64,000 nucleotides of DNA, from assembly GCF_901709675.1 (NCBI RefSeq), contig NC_051098.1, positions 15,185,464-15,249,463 of the forward strand, given 5' to 3'. Source of the DNA: Syngnathus acus (lineage: Eukaryota > Chordata > Actinopteri > Syngnathiformes > Syngnathidae). Each line of letters begins with the position of its first letter. The stretch's first letter is position 1. Under the pieces are notes generated by a model. It was given only the letters and a program-made list of their open reading frames with translations. It ran no database searches and was not told where the DNA came from. Shown piece after piece: positions 38,922 to 49,121 of the stretch. Position numbers and translations under genes: made by a program.

Positions 38922-40135
38922 ATGAACGACTCGCAAGCCAACGCTTCCTTCAAGTGTGTCCGGGATATCAGCGTGACCTCGGTGCTGTTCCCATGGCTAT
39001 ACAGCATCATCTTCATCCTCTCCCTGCTGCTCAATTCCATGGCGGTGTGGGTTTTCTTCACCATTCCCAGCAAGTCCACGTTCATGGTCTTTCTAAAGAA
39101 TGTGGTGAGTGGATTTTAAATCAGGCTCTTTTGTGATATTATTGATATCGACAAATGAGTGATGTATTGAAACGACAGGTGGTGGCTGACTTGTTGATGA
39201 CCTTGACCATCCCCCTGAGGGTCATGAGCGACACCGGCGTGGGCGGGGGTCCGCTACGGGCCTTCCACTGCCGTTACTCGGCCGTTCTCTTCTACGTCAC
39301 CATGTACATCAGCATCATCTTGCTGGGCCTCATCAGCCTGGACCGTTACCTGAAGATAGTCCGGCCCTTCGGCAAAGGCGTCCTGCAGCGGGTGTGGGTC
39401 GGCCAGGCGCTGAGTGGCGTCGTCTGGGTGGTCATGTTGTCTTTGGCGCTGCCCAATGTGATCTTAAGCCACCAGCCGCCACGCTACTCTAACGGACGGG
39501 TCAAGTGCATGTCCATGAAGAGTCAGGCTGGCCTGGATTGGCATGAAGGATTCATCTACTTCTGTCAGGTATGGAGAATTCAAGTCGTTTGATTAGGTAC
39601 AGCAGCAAAATATTAATTTTATGTTCATTGGGTCCAATCAAATATGATAAAGGAATTTAAATTCACTGTGTTTCCTTAGGTGATCTTCTGGGGAACGCTG
39701 GCCCTGATGGTTTTCTGCTACACGTTCATTAGCAAGAAGGTGTATGAGTCATACAGAGCCTCAAAGTCCAGTTCCCAGGCAGCTACCCGCAAAACCAAAG
39801 CAAAAGTCTTTGTGGTTGTCGCCGTCTTCTTCGTCTGCTTCGCCCCCTACCACTTTAACCGAGTTCCCTACACTATGACGCAAACCGGCAATGCCATCAG
39901 CAAGTGCCGGGTGAAGAACGGGCTCTACATCGCCAAGGAGACCACGCTGTGGCTGTCGGCCACCAACGTGTGCCTGGACCCGCTTATTTACGTGTTCCTG
40001 TGCAGCGTGTTCAGGAATAGACTCATGGCCGTGCTCCAACGCAAGCCCCTCCACAAGGGAGATTCTCCCACTGCTACGTCCACTCAGCTGGAGATGTCGC
40101 AAATGGCAAACAACAGACTGGTTGGCCCACCATAA
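38922..40135 (+). CDS. p2ry13: P2Y13-type ADP receptor, three coding exons
   Basis: Gi-coupled ADP receptor of the P2Y12/13/14 branch. Exons 38922-39104, 39179-39568 and 39680-40135 give 342 residues (human 354). N2 and N7 are glycosylation sites; Cys92 and Cys171 are the extracellular bridge pair; DRY is intact at 116-118; HFNRVPY (Arg252) and KETTLW (Lys277) line the expected nucleotide pocket; DPLIY is at 291-295. P2RY13-type phrases are VFVVVAVFFVCFAP, CRVKNGLYIAKETT and FISKKVYESY; GPR87 is the next best candidate but lacks these. Both introns (74 and 111 bp) are phase 0, after codons 61 and 191, and neither is shared with neighbouring p2ry12. An out-of-frame readthrough of intron 1 stops after four codons, so splicing is required. 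Confidence 0.87.
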
Positions 40136-40300
40136 TAACACACAAACTTACATAAATGTCCAATATGTAAATATGTTTAATATTTTGTATCTAAGTAGAT
40201 GAAAAAATGCTGGAAATTGGCGGGAAACTTGAGACAAGTCGTTCAGATTTGGCCCGTCACAGATGAAGTTAGCTTTTAGCACTTAGCATCAGATTAAACT

Positions 40301-40306
40301 AATAAA
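40301..40306 (+). terminator. Possible p2ry13 poly(A) signal
   Basis: AATAAA about 165 bp after the p2ry13 stop codon, the first such hexamer downstream. Confidence 0.45.
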
Positions 40307-40600
40307 ACAACAGAAGAGTGCAGCAGATCATGAGGTTGCAAAAATGACCACGCTGAATTCCTGCCACGCACGTTTGTCAAGTCACTGGACGCATGATGTC
40401 AAGTGTCCTCAAAGTCATTGTCAACTTCCTGATCTCTAATCTCCTTAACCGACACTTTCCCTTCTGTACACTCAAAGGAAAACATTTAGTCAGCACTTTT
40501 GCAAACACACACACTGGAAAATTACAATTTGTATTTTATTGTCATATTTCTGTTGCATTGGAGCAGGATTACAGAAATTACATTACCAGTGTAGCTGAAG

Positions 40601-40675
40601 TTAACTCATTCACTGCCATTGACGACTATAGCCGACAAACATTTATTTTAATTGGGCTGGCACTGAATGAGTTAA
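40601..40675. mobile_element. 75-bp MITE with 18-bp inverted ends
   Basis: Left end TTAACTCATTCACTGCCA and right end TGGCACTGAATGAGTTAA are inverted copies with one mismatch; the interior includes TTGACGACTATAGCCGAC. The terminal TTAA could be part of the target duplication. Related sequence lies at 9815-9865. Confidence 0.8.
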
Positions 40676-41965
40676 AGCTACAGGTGATGGAACATTTTGT
40701 GGTAAAGGGACTTTTCGGCATGTTGTCCACCACACTCAGTTGCCAGTCTGACTGTCAACCACCCAAACCACATTTCCTCAGATGAAAGAGATGAAGGTTT
40801 TGCATGAGTTTGTTGTTCTGTCAACAAAGTCACACACTTACTCATTAAGTTCACATATCAAATGCTTGATCAAGCTGAATGTAAACAACAATCGAAGCAA
40901 TCAGCACTGAAAGAGGGCAGATTGACTTTTTACTTTCCACCTTTTTAGCACATTTATAAACTACTTGTAGAGGGATTAACATTACCTTTCACCTGATTTA
41001 CAATCATGTCTGCATGCAGATTTGATGAACGTCATAATGAATTATGATCATCCTCCATCCCACCACGTATTGGCTTTACTGCAGAGGCTGATATTTGGTC
41101 AGGAAATTAACGAGCTATTTGCCGCGGCCGGAGTCGCAGTTACTGGAGCCAGAAGAAAGGTCGTTTGTCACCCGACGATTAAATCCTCTGACAGCCGTGG
41201 CGGTGAGTTATTAGAAATTCAAAATGACGTTCATGGGAATTAAATCAACTCTGTGGATAGTGTTGCCTGGCACCGCATGCATGGACACAGGTCGGGGTCA
41301 AGACAGGTCGGGAACTGCTATAAGGTCTGACACTTTCATGTTAGTGGCCGCCTGCTAATTGAACTTGCAGGACTGACTCCATTTACAAAAAAAATCCTGT
41401 GGCACTTAGAGTACAGATGCTAGTTGTGTTTAACAGCTGTGAGGATTATGAGGGGGGGGTGGGGGGGGTCCTTGGATTAAAGTCTGGATCCCAAAATTTG
41501 GAGAACACCTGCTGTAGTTAACAGTGCACACGCAAGAAAGTGACTTTCCTTCCTGCACTCTTAAAATCTACCATAAAGCTAACCTCTTCAAATTGGCCGC
41601 TAGGGTGCAACATTTCCACAAAGTGCCTTGCCCTTTTTCATCAGTGCCCACAAACTCTGCACTAATACTGGATACGCTCATTGTGCATTGTTTTATTTAG
41701 TTTAAAAGTTTTTAAATATTAATTTATAAGTAATGTTACACGAATTTGATTGAGTCTATGGAATTTTAAGGGGTTGTTTCATGCATGTTGTCCCATTCAG
41801 TGGCATCAGCTGATAAAATATGGTGCACACATATATACCCCGCATCTAATCTTTTTCATGCTCGTCTTATTTAATTGACATTATAAATGAATTGTAATAA
41901 TTTAACCGATTGCATGTATGATTTTTTAAAGTAATACGTAATATAAGTTTAAAACCAAATACGCA

Positions 41966-42005
41966 TTATTATTATTATTACTATTATTATTATTATGATT
42001 ATTAT
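41966..42005. repeat. (TTA)n microsatellite
   Basis: ATT/TTA triplets with a few substitutions, about 75 bp upstream of the mfsd1 E-box cluster. Confidence 0.9.
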
Positions 42006-42072
42006 TATGATCATTATCATTTTTATAATAATTATTGTTGTTGTTACTTTGTCCACTTCCGGGATCCCGACT

Positions 42073-42115
42073 ATCACGTGAGGTCACGTGACCCACATGT
42101 GCCAGGTCATGTGAC
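42073..42115 (+). promoter_or_regulatory. E-box/CLEAR cluster upstream of mfsd1
   Basis: Four E-box-like sites lie in 43 bp: ATCACGTGAG (42073-42082), GTCACGTGAC (42083-42092), CACATGTG (42094-42101) and GTCATGTGAC (42106-42115). The second is the perfect palindromic CLEAR consensus bound by TFEB/TFE3/MITF, known from lysosomal gene promoters. The first three centres are about 10 bp apart, one helical turn. The cluster ends 59 bp before the mfsd1 start codon. Confidence 0.75.
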
Positions 42116-42174
42116 AAGTCTCCCGTTTCTTGTTTGGTTTTTTTCCCGGTCAACTTTCCTGGTGAATCCCAATC

Positions 42175-45100
42175 ATGGCGGGCATCGAGGAGGACCAATC
42201 CTTACTGGCGGCGGACGACGGGGACGAGGGCGCCGTGTCCCGCGGAGAGAAGAGCGGCCGTGCTGGCACACCGCTACCCGCTATCTGCGACCCGGCGCAC
42301 GGCTTACACCGGGTCGTTGTCCTGGTGTTTATGTGTTTCCTCGGATTCGGTAAGCACGAAAAGGCGACAACGTGGAGTACTTTAAAACTGTACTTTAAAA
42401 AAAAAAAAAAAATGGCAGCTTCACCCAAAACTAGTGTTAAGTGAAACGTTCAAATTGTGTGCTTGTGTTTCCCCCCCTTTTTTTCTCCAGGAAGCTACTT
42501 CTGTTATGATAACCCTGCTTCTCTTCAGACTGAAGTCCTTCTGGTAAATTGTTTTATATGGTTTTGTAAAAATGACAATAACACAGCAAATTTCTCATAT
42601 TCCTCCAGTAAATCAAGTTTGTGTATGGCCTGAAAATGTTCTTTCCCTCAACAAAAATGTCATTTCTGATTTAAAATGTCCTCATTGGAGAAAGCACACA
42701 ATGATGAGATTCATCAAAACGACCCCACTTGTGTGACCTTTAACCTTTACAACTCAATATAGATGTTTTTTTTAAATAGAAGAACTAAAAATAAACAACT
42801 GAGATAACGTGTTGTGTTTATGCTGATGATTCTTCTTCAGTTCATGGCGAAAAAGTTGATTGAATTGATTGACTGATTCACTCATTCATTAAAAATTGTC
42901 CCGAGCAATAAACTTGATCAAATCAATTAGTAACACAGCACCTACTGTTTACTTTTATCTCACTTTTATGAAGGATTTGAACTTGAACACGGCCAAGTTC
43001 ATGCAGCTATACGCCTGGTACTCGTGGCCCAATGTGATCCTTTGCTTCTTGGGCGGATTCCTCATCGACAGAGTCTTTGGCGTTAGGTAATATCAACATT
43101 TTGTAAGTAGTCATTTTCAGTTAATCAATCAAAAAAAAAATCTAACCGTGATTTCATGTTTTATCTTATTAGGCTGGGAACCATTCTCTTTTCCCTCTTT
43201 GTTTGTGTTGGGCAGGTAGGTTCGTGTTGTTGTTATTATTTTTAAAAAAATGATTGAATTTTATTTCAATGTTTTTTTTTTACTGTTCTTACAGCTAATA
43301 TTTGCCACTGGAGCTTTGGTAAATCACTTTTGGTTGATGGAAATTGGACGTTTTGTATTTGGGTGAGGAAATTATTTTTAATGTGTCCTAAAATATTGGT
43401 TTACCACGTGGAAAATAAAATTTCATTTTACTGTTCACAGACAACTAATGTGCTTTGCAGTTTAATTGAATTATTTGAATACCCTTTTTTTGTTTTCTTA
43501 CACTGAAGCAAATCTCTTGTCTTATTTTTTTAATGCCATCAAATTGGATGTAATTTTTTTTATTCTGATGCCTTGTTGTTGTGGATAGAATCGGAGGGGA
43601 ATCCCTGGCTGTGGCCCAGAACACGTATGCGGTCAATTGGTTCAAAGGGAAGGAGCTCAACCTGGTGTTTGGTCTTCAACTCAGTATGGCTCGCCTGGTA
43701 AATAAAAAAAATAAAATAAAAAAAAAGACACTTTTGCTCAGATGATATTAAGAAGCAGCTTGGTATGAACGCGTTCACTCTCGTGGTCCGCAGGGCAGCA
43801 CGGTGAACATGAACATCATGGGCTGGGTCTACAGCAAAGTGTCTGTCCTGGTTGGCTCGCCCGGTTACATCACGCTCGGCTGGTCGCTCATGATAGGTAG
43901 AGTAGAAATGTGAAATGTAACGACATCCGGGCGAGGTGTGCCGAGAGTTACTCGAGCATTCGAGCAAAAATCTCAGCTGACAGAGGAGAAGGAGAACCAA
44001 AAGTGCAAGTGGCTGCTTTATGTGAATGACGTCAGTCAGAAGAAGTGTCACTTCTCCTTTTTTTTTTTTTCCCTTCCCCCACGTCAATGTGTCAAAGAAA
44101 TTATGACTTTCTTGGGATAATTGCCAATTTTGTTGGTTTGTTCTTTGGATTTTATGAAGTGGCACAGAAAATATCTTCCATTTTAATCACATATCACTCA
44201 AAAACAAATGTTTAACTTATTAAAAGACATTTCATATAAAAAAAACATTTATTTTTTTAATCCAATTTTGTATGTTTAGCCCTTAGCTATTAAAACAACA
44301 GCTCTCATCACGTGCCAAATGAAATTCAGCTTTTCCATCAATATTTGCGTTAATTACCATACCCGACTTTAATCCTATTTTCTCTCCTTAGCCGCCGTAA
44401 CCTGCATTTTCTCGCTAATCTGCGCTCTGGTGCTGGCATTCCTCGACAAACGAGCGGAGAAAATCCTCAAGAAAGAGCAAGGCAAAACCGGTAAAGCATT
44501 CAGACTACTACGTCTTGTCGTGTCACCACTTTTACGCCACCAGAAGTTATTTCACTGCCTGCTTTTAATTACAATATCTTTCACTTTAATTAAATTGCGC
44601 CGTTAAAGAAAAACACAGCTGTAATTGAATTATCCGGCCTTTTTTTTTTAATGAGTTTCTGCTTCAATGCGTGTTTGTCTCTTGATTGTCAGGCGACGTA
44701 ATTCAGCTGACTGATGTGAAAGACTTCCCCTTACCCCTGTGGATCATCTTCATCATTTGTGTCAGCTACTATGTGGCCATCTTCCCTTTTATTGGACTGG
44801 GACAGTGAGTATTACACAAGCGCCCCCTCGCTCCACCAGGAATCACCTTAAGCGCTTTTGTGCGTGTGTGTGTGTTTTTAATTTGTATTTATCATCCCTG
44901 AATTAATTTTAATTGTTTTGAGTCAACAGCATTGCAGTGGTTTACTAGTGTTAAACGGTCATCTATTTATTATCACGATTATCAGCAAGTGAATGCGCCG
45001 ATTAATGGAAAAATTCAAACCGGATTACCAAAAAACGGCTGACTCAAAATATCCCAAATTTGGGCTTCCACAAGTCAAGTGTGTCTACTGCTAAGTCGTT

Positions 45101-46601
45101 TTTATTTCCACTCTTCTCGAGCAAATAGGAAAGCTGCGAGCTTGTCTTGGGAAATGTGCGCGTGAATTTCGAACGAGAGCATTTTATGTCTCATCAGAGT
45201 TGTGATTAAGTTTACCGATGCTATAACAATGCTTATAATTTACAATAATAGTTTCTTATGGGTGGGGGTGAGCATGGCGGGCATCTGCCGAAAACATATT
45301 TATTGTCCTTGAGTGAACGAGGAAGCGAATTCGACTCCTAAACAAGACGTCATTATGTTTTGAAGGGCGCGCTCGGAGGAGAACGGAGAGCCTCGTTAGA
45401 CGAGCACAACGTCCGTGACTGCAGTACGTTTTCGTGGCACGATGCTGCGTTATTATCAAGCCACAGAGGGGAGGGGCGGAGAAAAAGGCTCGGCGATGAG
45501 ACAAATCAATTGACGCGGTCGCAAGTTGAAAGAAATCACTTAGCCGCCGACGTAGCGTCTCCGAGTCGCGTAGTTGTCGTGCAAATGCGAGGCAAAATGA
45601 CGGACGGCGGAAGAAAAGCTGCTAAAGTGTTAAGTTCTGAGTCCACCTTTCTCCGCAGGGTCTTCTTCATCGAGAAGTTCGACTTTTCCCCGGCTCAAGC
45701 GAGAGCTGTCAACAGGTGCTTCTCAGTCGATAAAATTTATGGCGGCAGAGCATCGTTTTCTGATTTACATCCTCTTTTTTTTTTTTTTTGGACTGTGCTC
45801 TTCTGACTCCTTCAGCATCGTTTATATCATCTCAGCGCCGGCATCTCCCGTTTTGGGCTTTCTGGTGGACAAGACGGGAAAGAACATCATTTGGGTGATG
45901 TGCGCCGTGTGCGCCACACTCGCCTCTCACATGATGCTGGCCTTCACCTTCTGGACTCCCTGGATCGGCATGGTAACCCATGAAGAGAAATCGGTGGGCG
46001 GGACATTTCCTGGATATGATATAATCTCCCATCTTTGTGTCTTCCAGTCACTGCTGGGCTTGTCTTACTCCCTCTTAGCATGCGCCCTGTGGCCCATGGT
46101 GGCTTTCGTGGTACCCGAGCACCAGCTGGGGACCGCCTACGGCTTGTGCGAACGCTTCTCATTCCCCTTCTAATGAATTGTGTCTTATCGTGTTTCATTG
46201 ACGCAAATGTTTCTCCCGATAGCATGCAGTCCATCCAGAACCTGGGATTAGCGCTCATCGCCATGGCAGCTGGAGCCATCCTCGACAATAGAGGATACCT
46301 CTTACTGCAAGTCTTTTTCTGTTCCTGCATCTGCAGTCAGTCCCTTTTCTATTTGTCAGCTATTGAACTTTAATTTTGTTTTCATCCTTGACAGTCTTTT
46401 GTGTTTCTTGCAGTTGCATTGATGGCGGTGGTGATGCTTTACTTGGTGGATTTTCTAAGAGGTAAGAGAATGTTTTATCCCTTCTAACCCCCCCCCCTTA
46501 ATCACTTCGTTCCTATTCCTCACCCTCCAGGAGGAGATTTGAACCGGTCAGCTTCAGCCAGAACCAAACTCCAGAAAGAAGCCACTTCAGATGCGGAGTG
46601 A
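42175..46601 (+). CDS. mfsd1: MFSD1, lysosomal dipeptide transporter, 15 coding exons
   Basis: Major-facilitator protein that exports dipeptides from lysosomes and pairs with GLMP in mammals. Exons: 42175-42349, 42491-42543, 42974-43086, 43173-43215, 43295-43362, 43589-43697, 43794-43896, 44392-44490, 44693-44804, 45659-45715, 45816-45972, 46048-46145, 46223-46335, 46414-46461, 46531-46601. Phases agree throughout and give 472 residues (human 465). The N-terminal EDQSLL is a [D/E]xxxL[L/I] lysosomal sorting signal, in the place of the human dileucine motif. Hydrophobic segments fit twelve helices; strongly conserved blocks are LYAWYSWPN, GGESLAVAQNTYAV, GKELNLVFGLQLSMAR, VDKTGKNIIW and PEHQLGTAYG. 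Donors of exons 12 (CTT|GTGCGA) and 13 (GCA|GTCAGT) are weak. The stop TGA overlaps a consensus donor, so a longer form is possible (see 48242 and 49122). The first exon is CpG-rich. Confidence 0.92.
45360..45610. other. CpG-dense block inside mfsd1 intron 9
   Basis: About 30 CpG dinucleotides in 250 bp, denser than the surrounding intron and ending about 50 bp before exon 10. No open frame of interest. It may be an intronic CpG island or alternative promoter, but nothing else supports that. Confidence 0.4.
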
Positions 46602-46849
46602 GTAGCTGCCGCTTTTCACCCGCCGCCGCTGCCGCCGTCGTTTTTCCGCCCACTCTCAGGCGTCTTAGAAGCGTAATGAACAGCCCACTCGTCTAATCAA
46701 GTGGCACACATATTCTGTGGCTCTTCTGAGATGTACTGGGCTGAGTCGACTATTTCGTCTGCTGGCATGTCTACGAGGTACACCATCCACTATATGTGGA
46801 AGATCATGTTGACATGATCATACAAACAAAGCCTACACATTGGCTATTT

Positions 46850-47245
46850 TATAGATTAGCCTAGCAACACAAAGAACATAATTAGCCTAACAATGCAATA
46901 TTCTAGTCCAATAATGCTAAATATTAGCCTAACAATATAAGAAGCTAGTTTGAATGGCAAGTATTGCTAAAGGTTAACCTACAAAGCCAGGAGCTAATTT
47001 GGGGAATGCTAAAAATTAGCCAAACAATTGAGGATATGTTAAATGCTAAATATTAGCCTAACAATACAAGATGGTAATTTGAATAAGAAATTGGCAACTA
47101 GTAAACTAATGTTAAAGATTAGCCTAGCAATGCCACAAGCTAATTTTGGGAATGCTAAAAATGAGCTAAAACAATTCACAAGGGTATTGTTAAATATTTG
47201 CTTAGCAGTAAGATGGTTTTACAAATGCTAAAAATGAGTTTTAAA
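46850..47245. repeat. Degenerate tandem repeat (minisatellite-like)
   Basis: The phrase ATTAGCCTAACAAT, with variants, recurs about eight times, each time followed at similar distance by AGCTAATTTG-like sequence and ATGCTAAA. The unit is roughly 45-55 bp and copies are well diverged. Confidence 0.75.
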
Positions 47246-48141
47246 GATTGTTTTGGTGGGCCACACTTTACTTTTTGTCCTCAATTTTTTTTTTCCACGG
47301 TGCGTTCCCAGGAGTGGGAATGAGGTCGCATCCGTTTATCTTTGTTGCCATCCACTGTATGTCTGACTAATGTATCTCCATGCTGTAATCACTATTTTCC
47401 AGATGATGATGTTGATGAGGGATCGCACGCAGTCTCTGGGCGTACAGAGGCAACAACCCGCACCGTCCACCCCTCAGCTGCCAATTTTGGGCCGTGGGGG
47501 CAGGACTGCGGAACTTGTGACTCTGCCCAGTGCTGCCATCTTTGGCGTTTCCCCACCACAGCTGAATATCTGGATGTAACATCTGATTATTATTATTTTT
47601 TTTTGGTCTTCTATTTAAGAAGACATTTTTTAAGACTATTCAGTATCGGAATTGAGAGGAACCGAGCAACCCATGATACCTAATTACCTTTTTATCCTGT
47701 GGAGTCATTTATTCAAAAGTGCATGTTTTTTTTTTTTTTTATCATTTGTGTATGTATATATAATTCCTGGATTCTCTCCAAGGGACCAGAGGGACTTGAT
47801 ATTTTAATCATTCGCACTACGGAACAGTAACGGCGGCTGCTTTAAAAGGGCATTGCTTTTTAATTGAAGTCTTTGTCGACATGTAATTATGTGATATGCT
47901 CCTCACTGGTTTGGGGATATATGTTTTTTTTGCATTTCTATCCACTCATTTCTTTAAAAAAAAAAAAAAAGATGAATGTGTCCTTTTTAGGATACTTATT
48001 TCATTCACTTCAAGTAATGAGCTGAATGAAAGAAATGATTAGCACGTATAAAAATGATTGATGCACTACGGCAGCGGTAGTATTCTCCAAATCACTTGAA
48101 TAATCATGAGTCGGTTTTGTTAAACCAAGTAAAACATTTTG

Positions 48142-48147
48142 AATAAA
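48142..48147 (+). terminator. Possible mfsd1 poly(A) signal (short form)
   Basis: AATAAA about 1.54 kb after the first mfsd1 stop, followed by a T/GT-rich stretch. It lies just before the candidate alternative exon at 48242, which suits a choice between polyadenylation and splicing. Confidence 0.5.
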
Positions 48148-48241
48148 CGGCTTTGTAAACACCGCAGTCGTTTTTTTGTTTATTCCTCACGAGGGGGGGC
48201 AAGTGAGGTTGCAAAAAGTTCTAACTGTGTTTTTGGTGTAG

Positions 48242-48347
48242 GAACAGGCGGCGGCACAGTCAGCTGACTGAAGGCGACGTGGCTCGACTGTCACCAATGT
48301 CTGCGTTTGGATTGCGCAACCGCTATCTCTCCAAGCTTGGAGCGCAG
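48242..48347 (+). CDS. mfsd1: Candidate mfsd1 alternative exon 16
   Basis: Acceptor TTTTGGTGTAG and donor GCGCAG|GTATCG. If exon 15 is spliced at GCGGA|GTGAGT (46597) instead of reading into the TGA, the split codon GA|G restores the same Glu and this exon adds 35 residues in frame, including ARLSPMSAFGLRNRYLSKLG. Codon usage looks like coding sequence and there is no stop. I do not recognise the peptide with certainty as part of known MFSD1; the phase fit and the next exon are the evidence. Confidence 0.6.
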
Positions 48348-48601
48348 GTATCGTGCAGAAATTTAGAAATGTTTTGAGAAAAGTCCTTTCAAACGAAAAC
48401 TATGTTTGGATTGTATTTCAGAATATTTTTGTGGTTTCTTTGAAATCAAACAATGCTTTTCTTGTGTCAGTGGCTTAACTCGCTGCAACTCTTTTTAGCT
48501 GTAGTGTATTTGTAATTTGTTTTATTTTGACCTTTTTTTTTTTTCTCAATGAATCAACTAAGCAGTTATTTAATGGGATACATTTTATATTTTATTTACA
48601 C

Positions 48602-48900
48602 TAGGGTTGCAACTAACTAATTTTAATAGTCGATTATTTTGATTGGTGACGCTAATTAAAAAAACATTTTACTTCCTATTGCTTTATTAAAAAACTGATT
48701 TGAAATTGATAACAAACTTATGATGACTCATTTACTTGTTTGGTTAATGTCGTATTTGGCTTCAATGCAAAAAAATTGCTCAATCAGCAAAATGATCAAA
48801 AATTCTGTTACAAATCTGTAATTCCCAAAATTTTAAACTGATTAATCGAGTAATCAGCAATAAATACTCGATTTGCCGTTGCTTAATCGTTGCACCTCTG
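48602..48900. mobile_element. hAT-type MITE with 8-bp target duplication
   Basis: Left end TAGGGTTGCAAC and right end GTTGCACCTCTG match inverted at 9 of 12 positions. It is flanked by ATTTACAC (48594-48601) and ATTTATAC (48901-48908), 7 of 8 identical, the duplication length typical of hAT. The interior is AT-rich with ATTAATCGAGTAATC. It sits in the intron between the two candidate mfsd1 alternative exons and codes for nothing. Confidence 0.8.
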
Positions 48901-49121
48901 ATTTATACAAATATATCTTAACAACTTTAGAGTCGTATTTGTTGAAGAAAACGACTTTGGGGGGTTGGCTGTAATTCATTAGGCCTATAATGTGCTACTT
49001 CAGGTCTGGCCACTGAGCCAAGAGGATTGATTTTAATGCCCCCCTGATGTATTTGTTTATCCATCACCACCTCCCCGGCTCCAAATGAGGTCTTCTCCCG
49101 TTCTTTCCTCTCTGCTCTCAG

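Larger units (their letters stand above)
40136..42060. other. Intergenic between p2ry13 and mfsd1
   Basis: Contains a candidate p2ry13 poly(A) signal (40301), a 75-bp MITE (40601-40675), a G run near 41451 and a (TTA)n tract (41966-42005). No exon was recognised. Confidence 0.6.
46602..48241. other. mfsd1 3' UTR or alternative intron
   Basis: For the 472-residue form this is 3' UTR ending near the AATAAA at 48142. For the longer form it is the intron between 46597 and 48242. It holds the degenerate tandem repeat at 46850-47245 and otherwise nothing coding that I can support. Confidence 0.55.

Noticed and set aside
47370-47579. 69-codon plus-strand frame with an acceptor-like TATTTTCCAG at its start
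   Set aside because: Tested as an mfsd1 alternative exon after the donor at 46597: the required phase meets a TGA at once. The peptide is not recognised.
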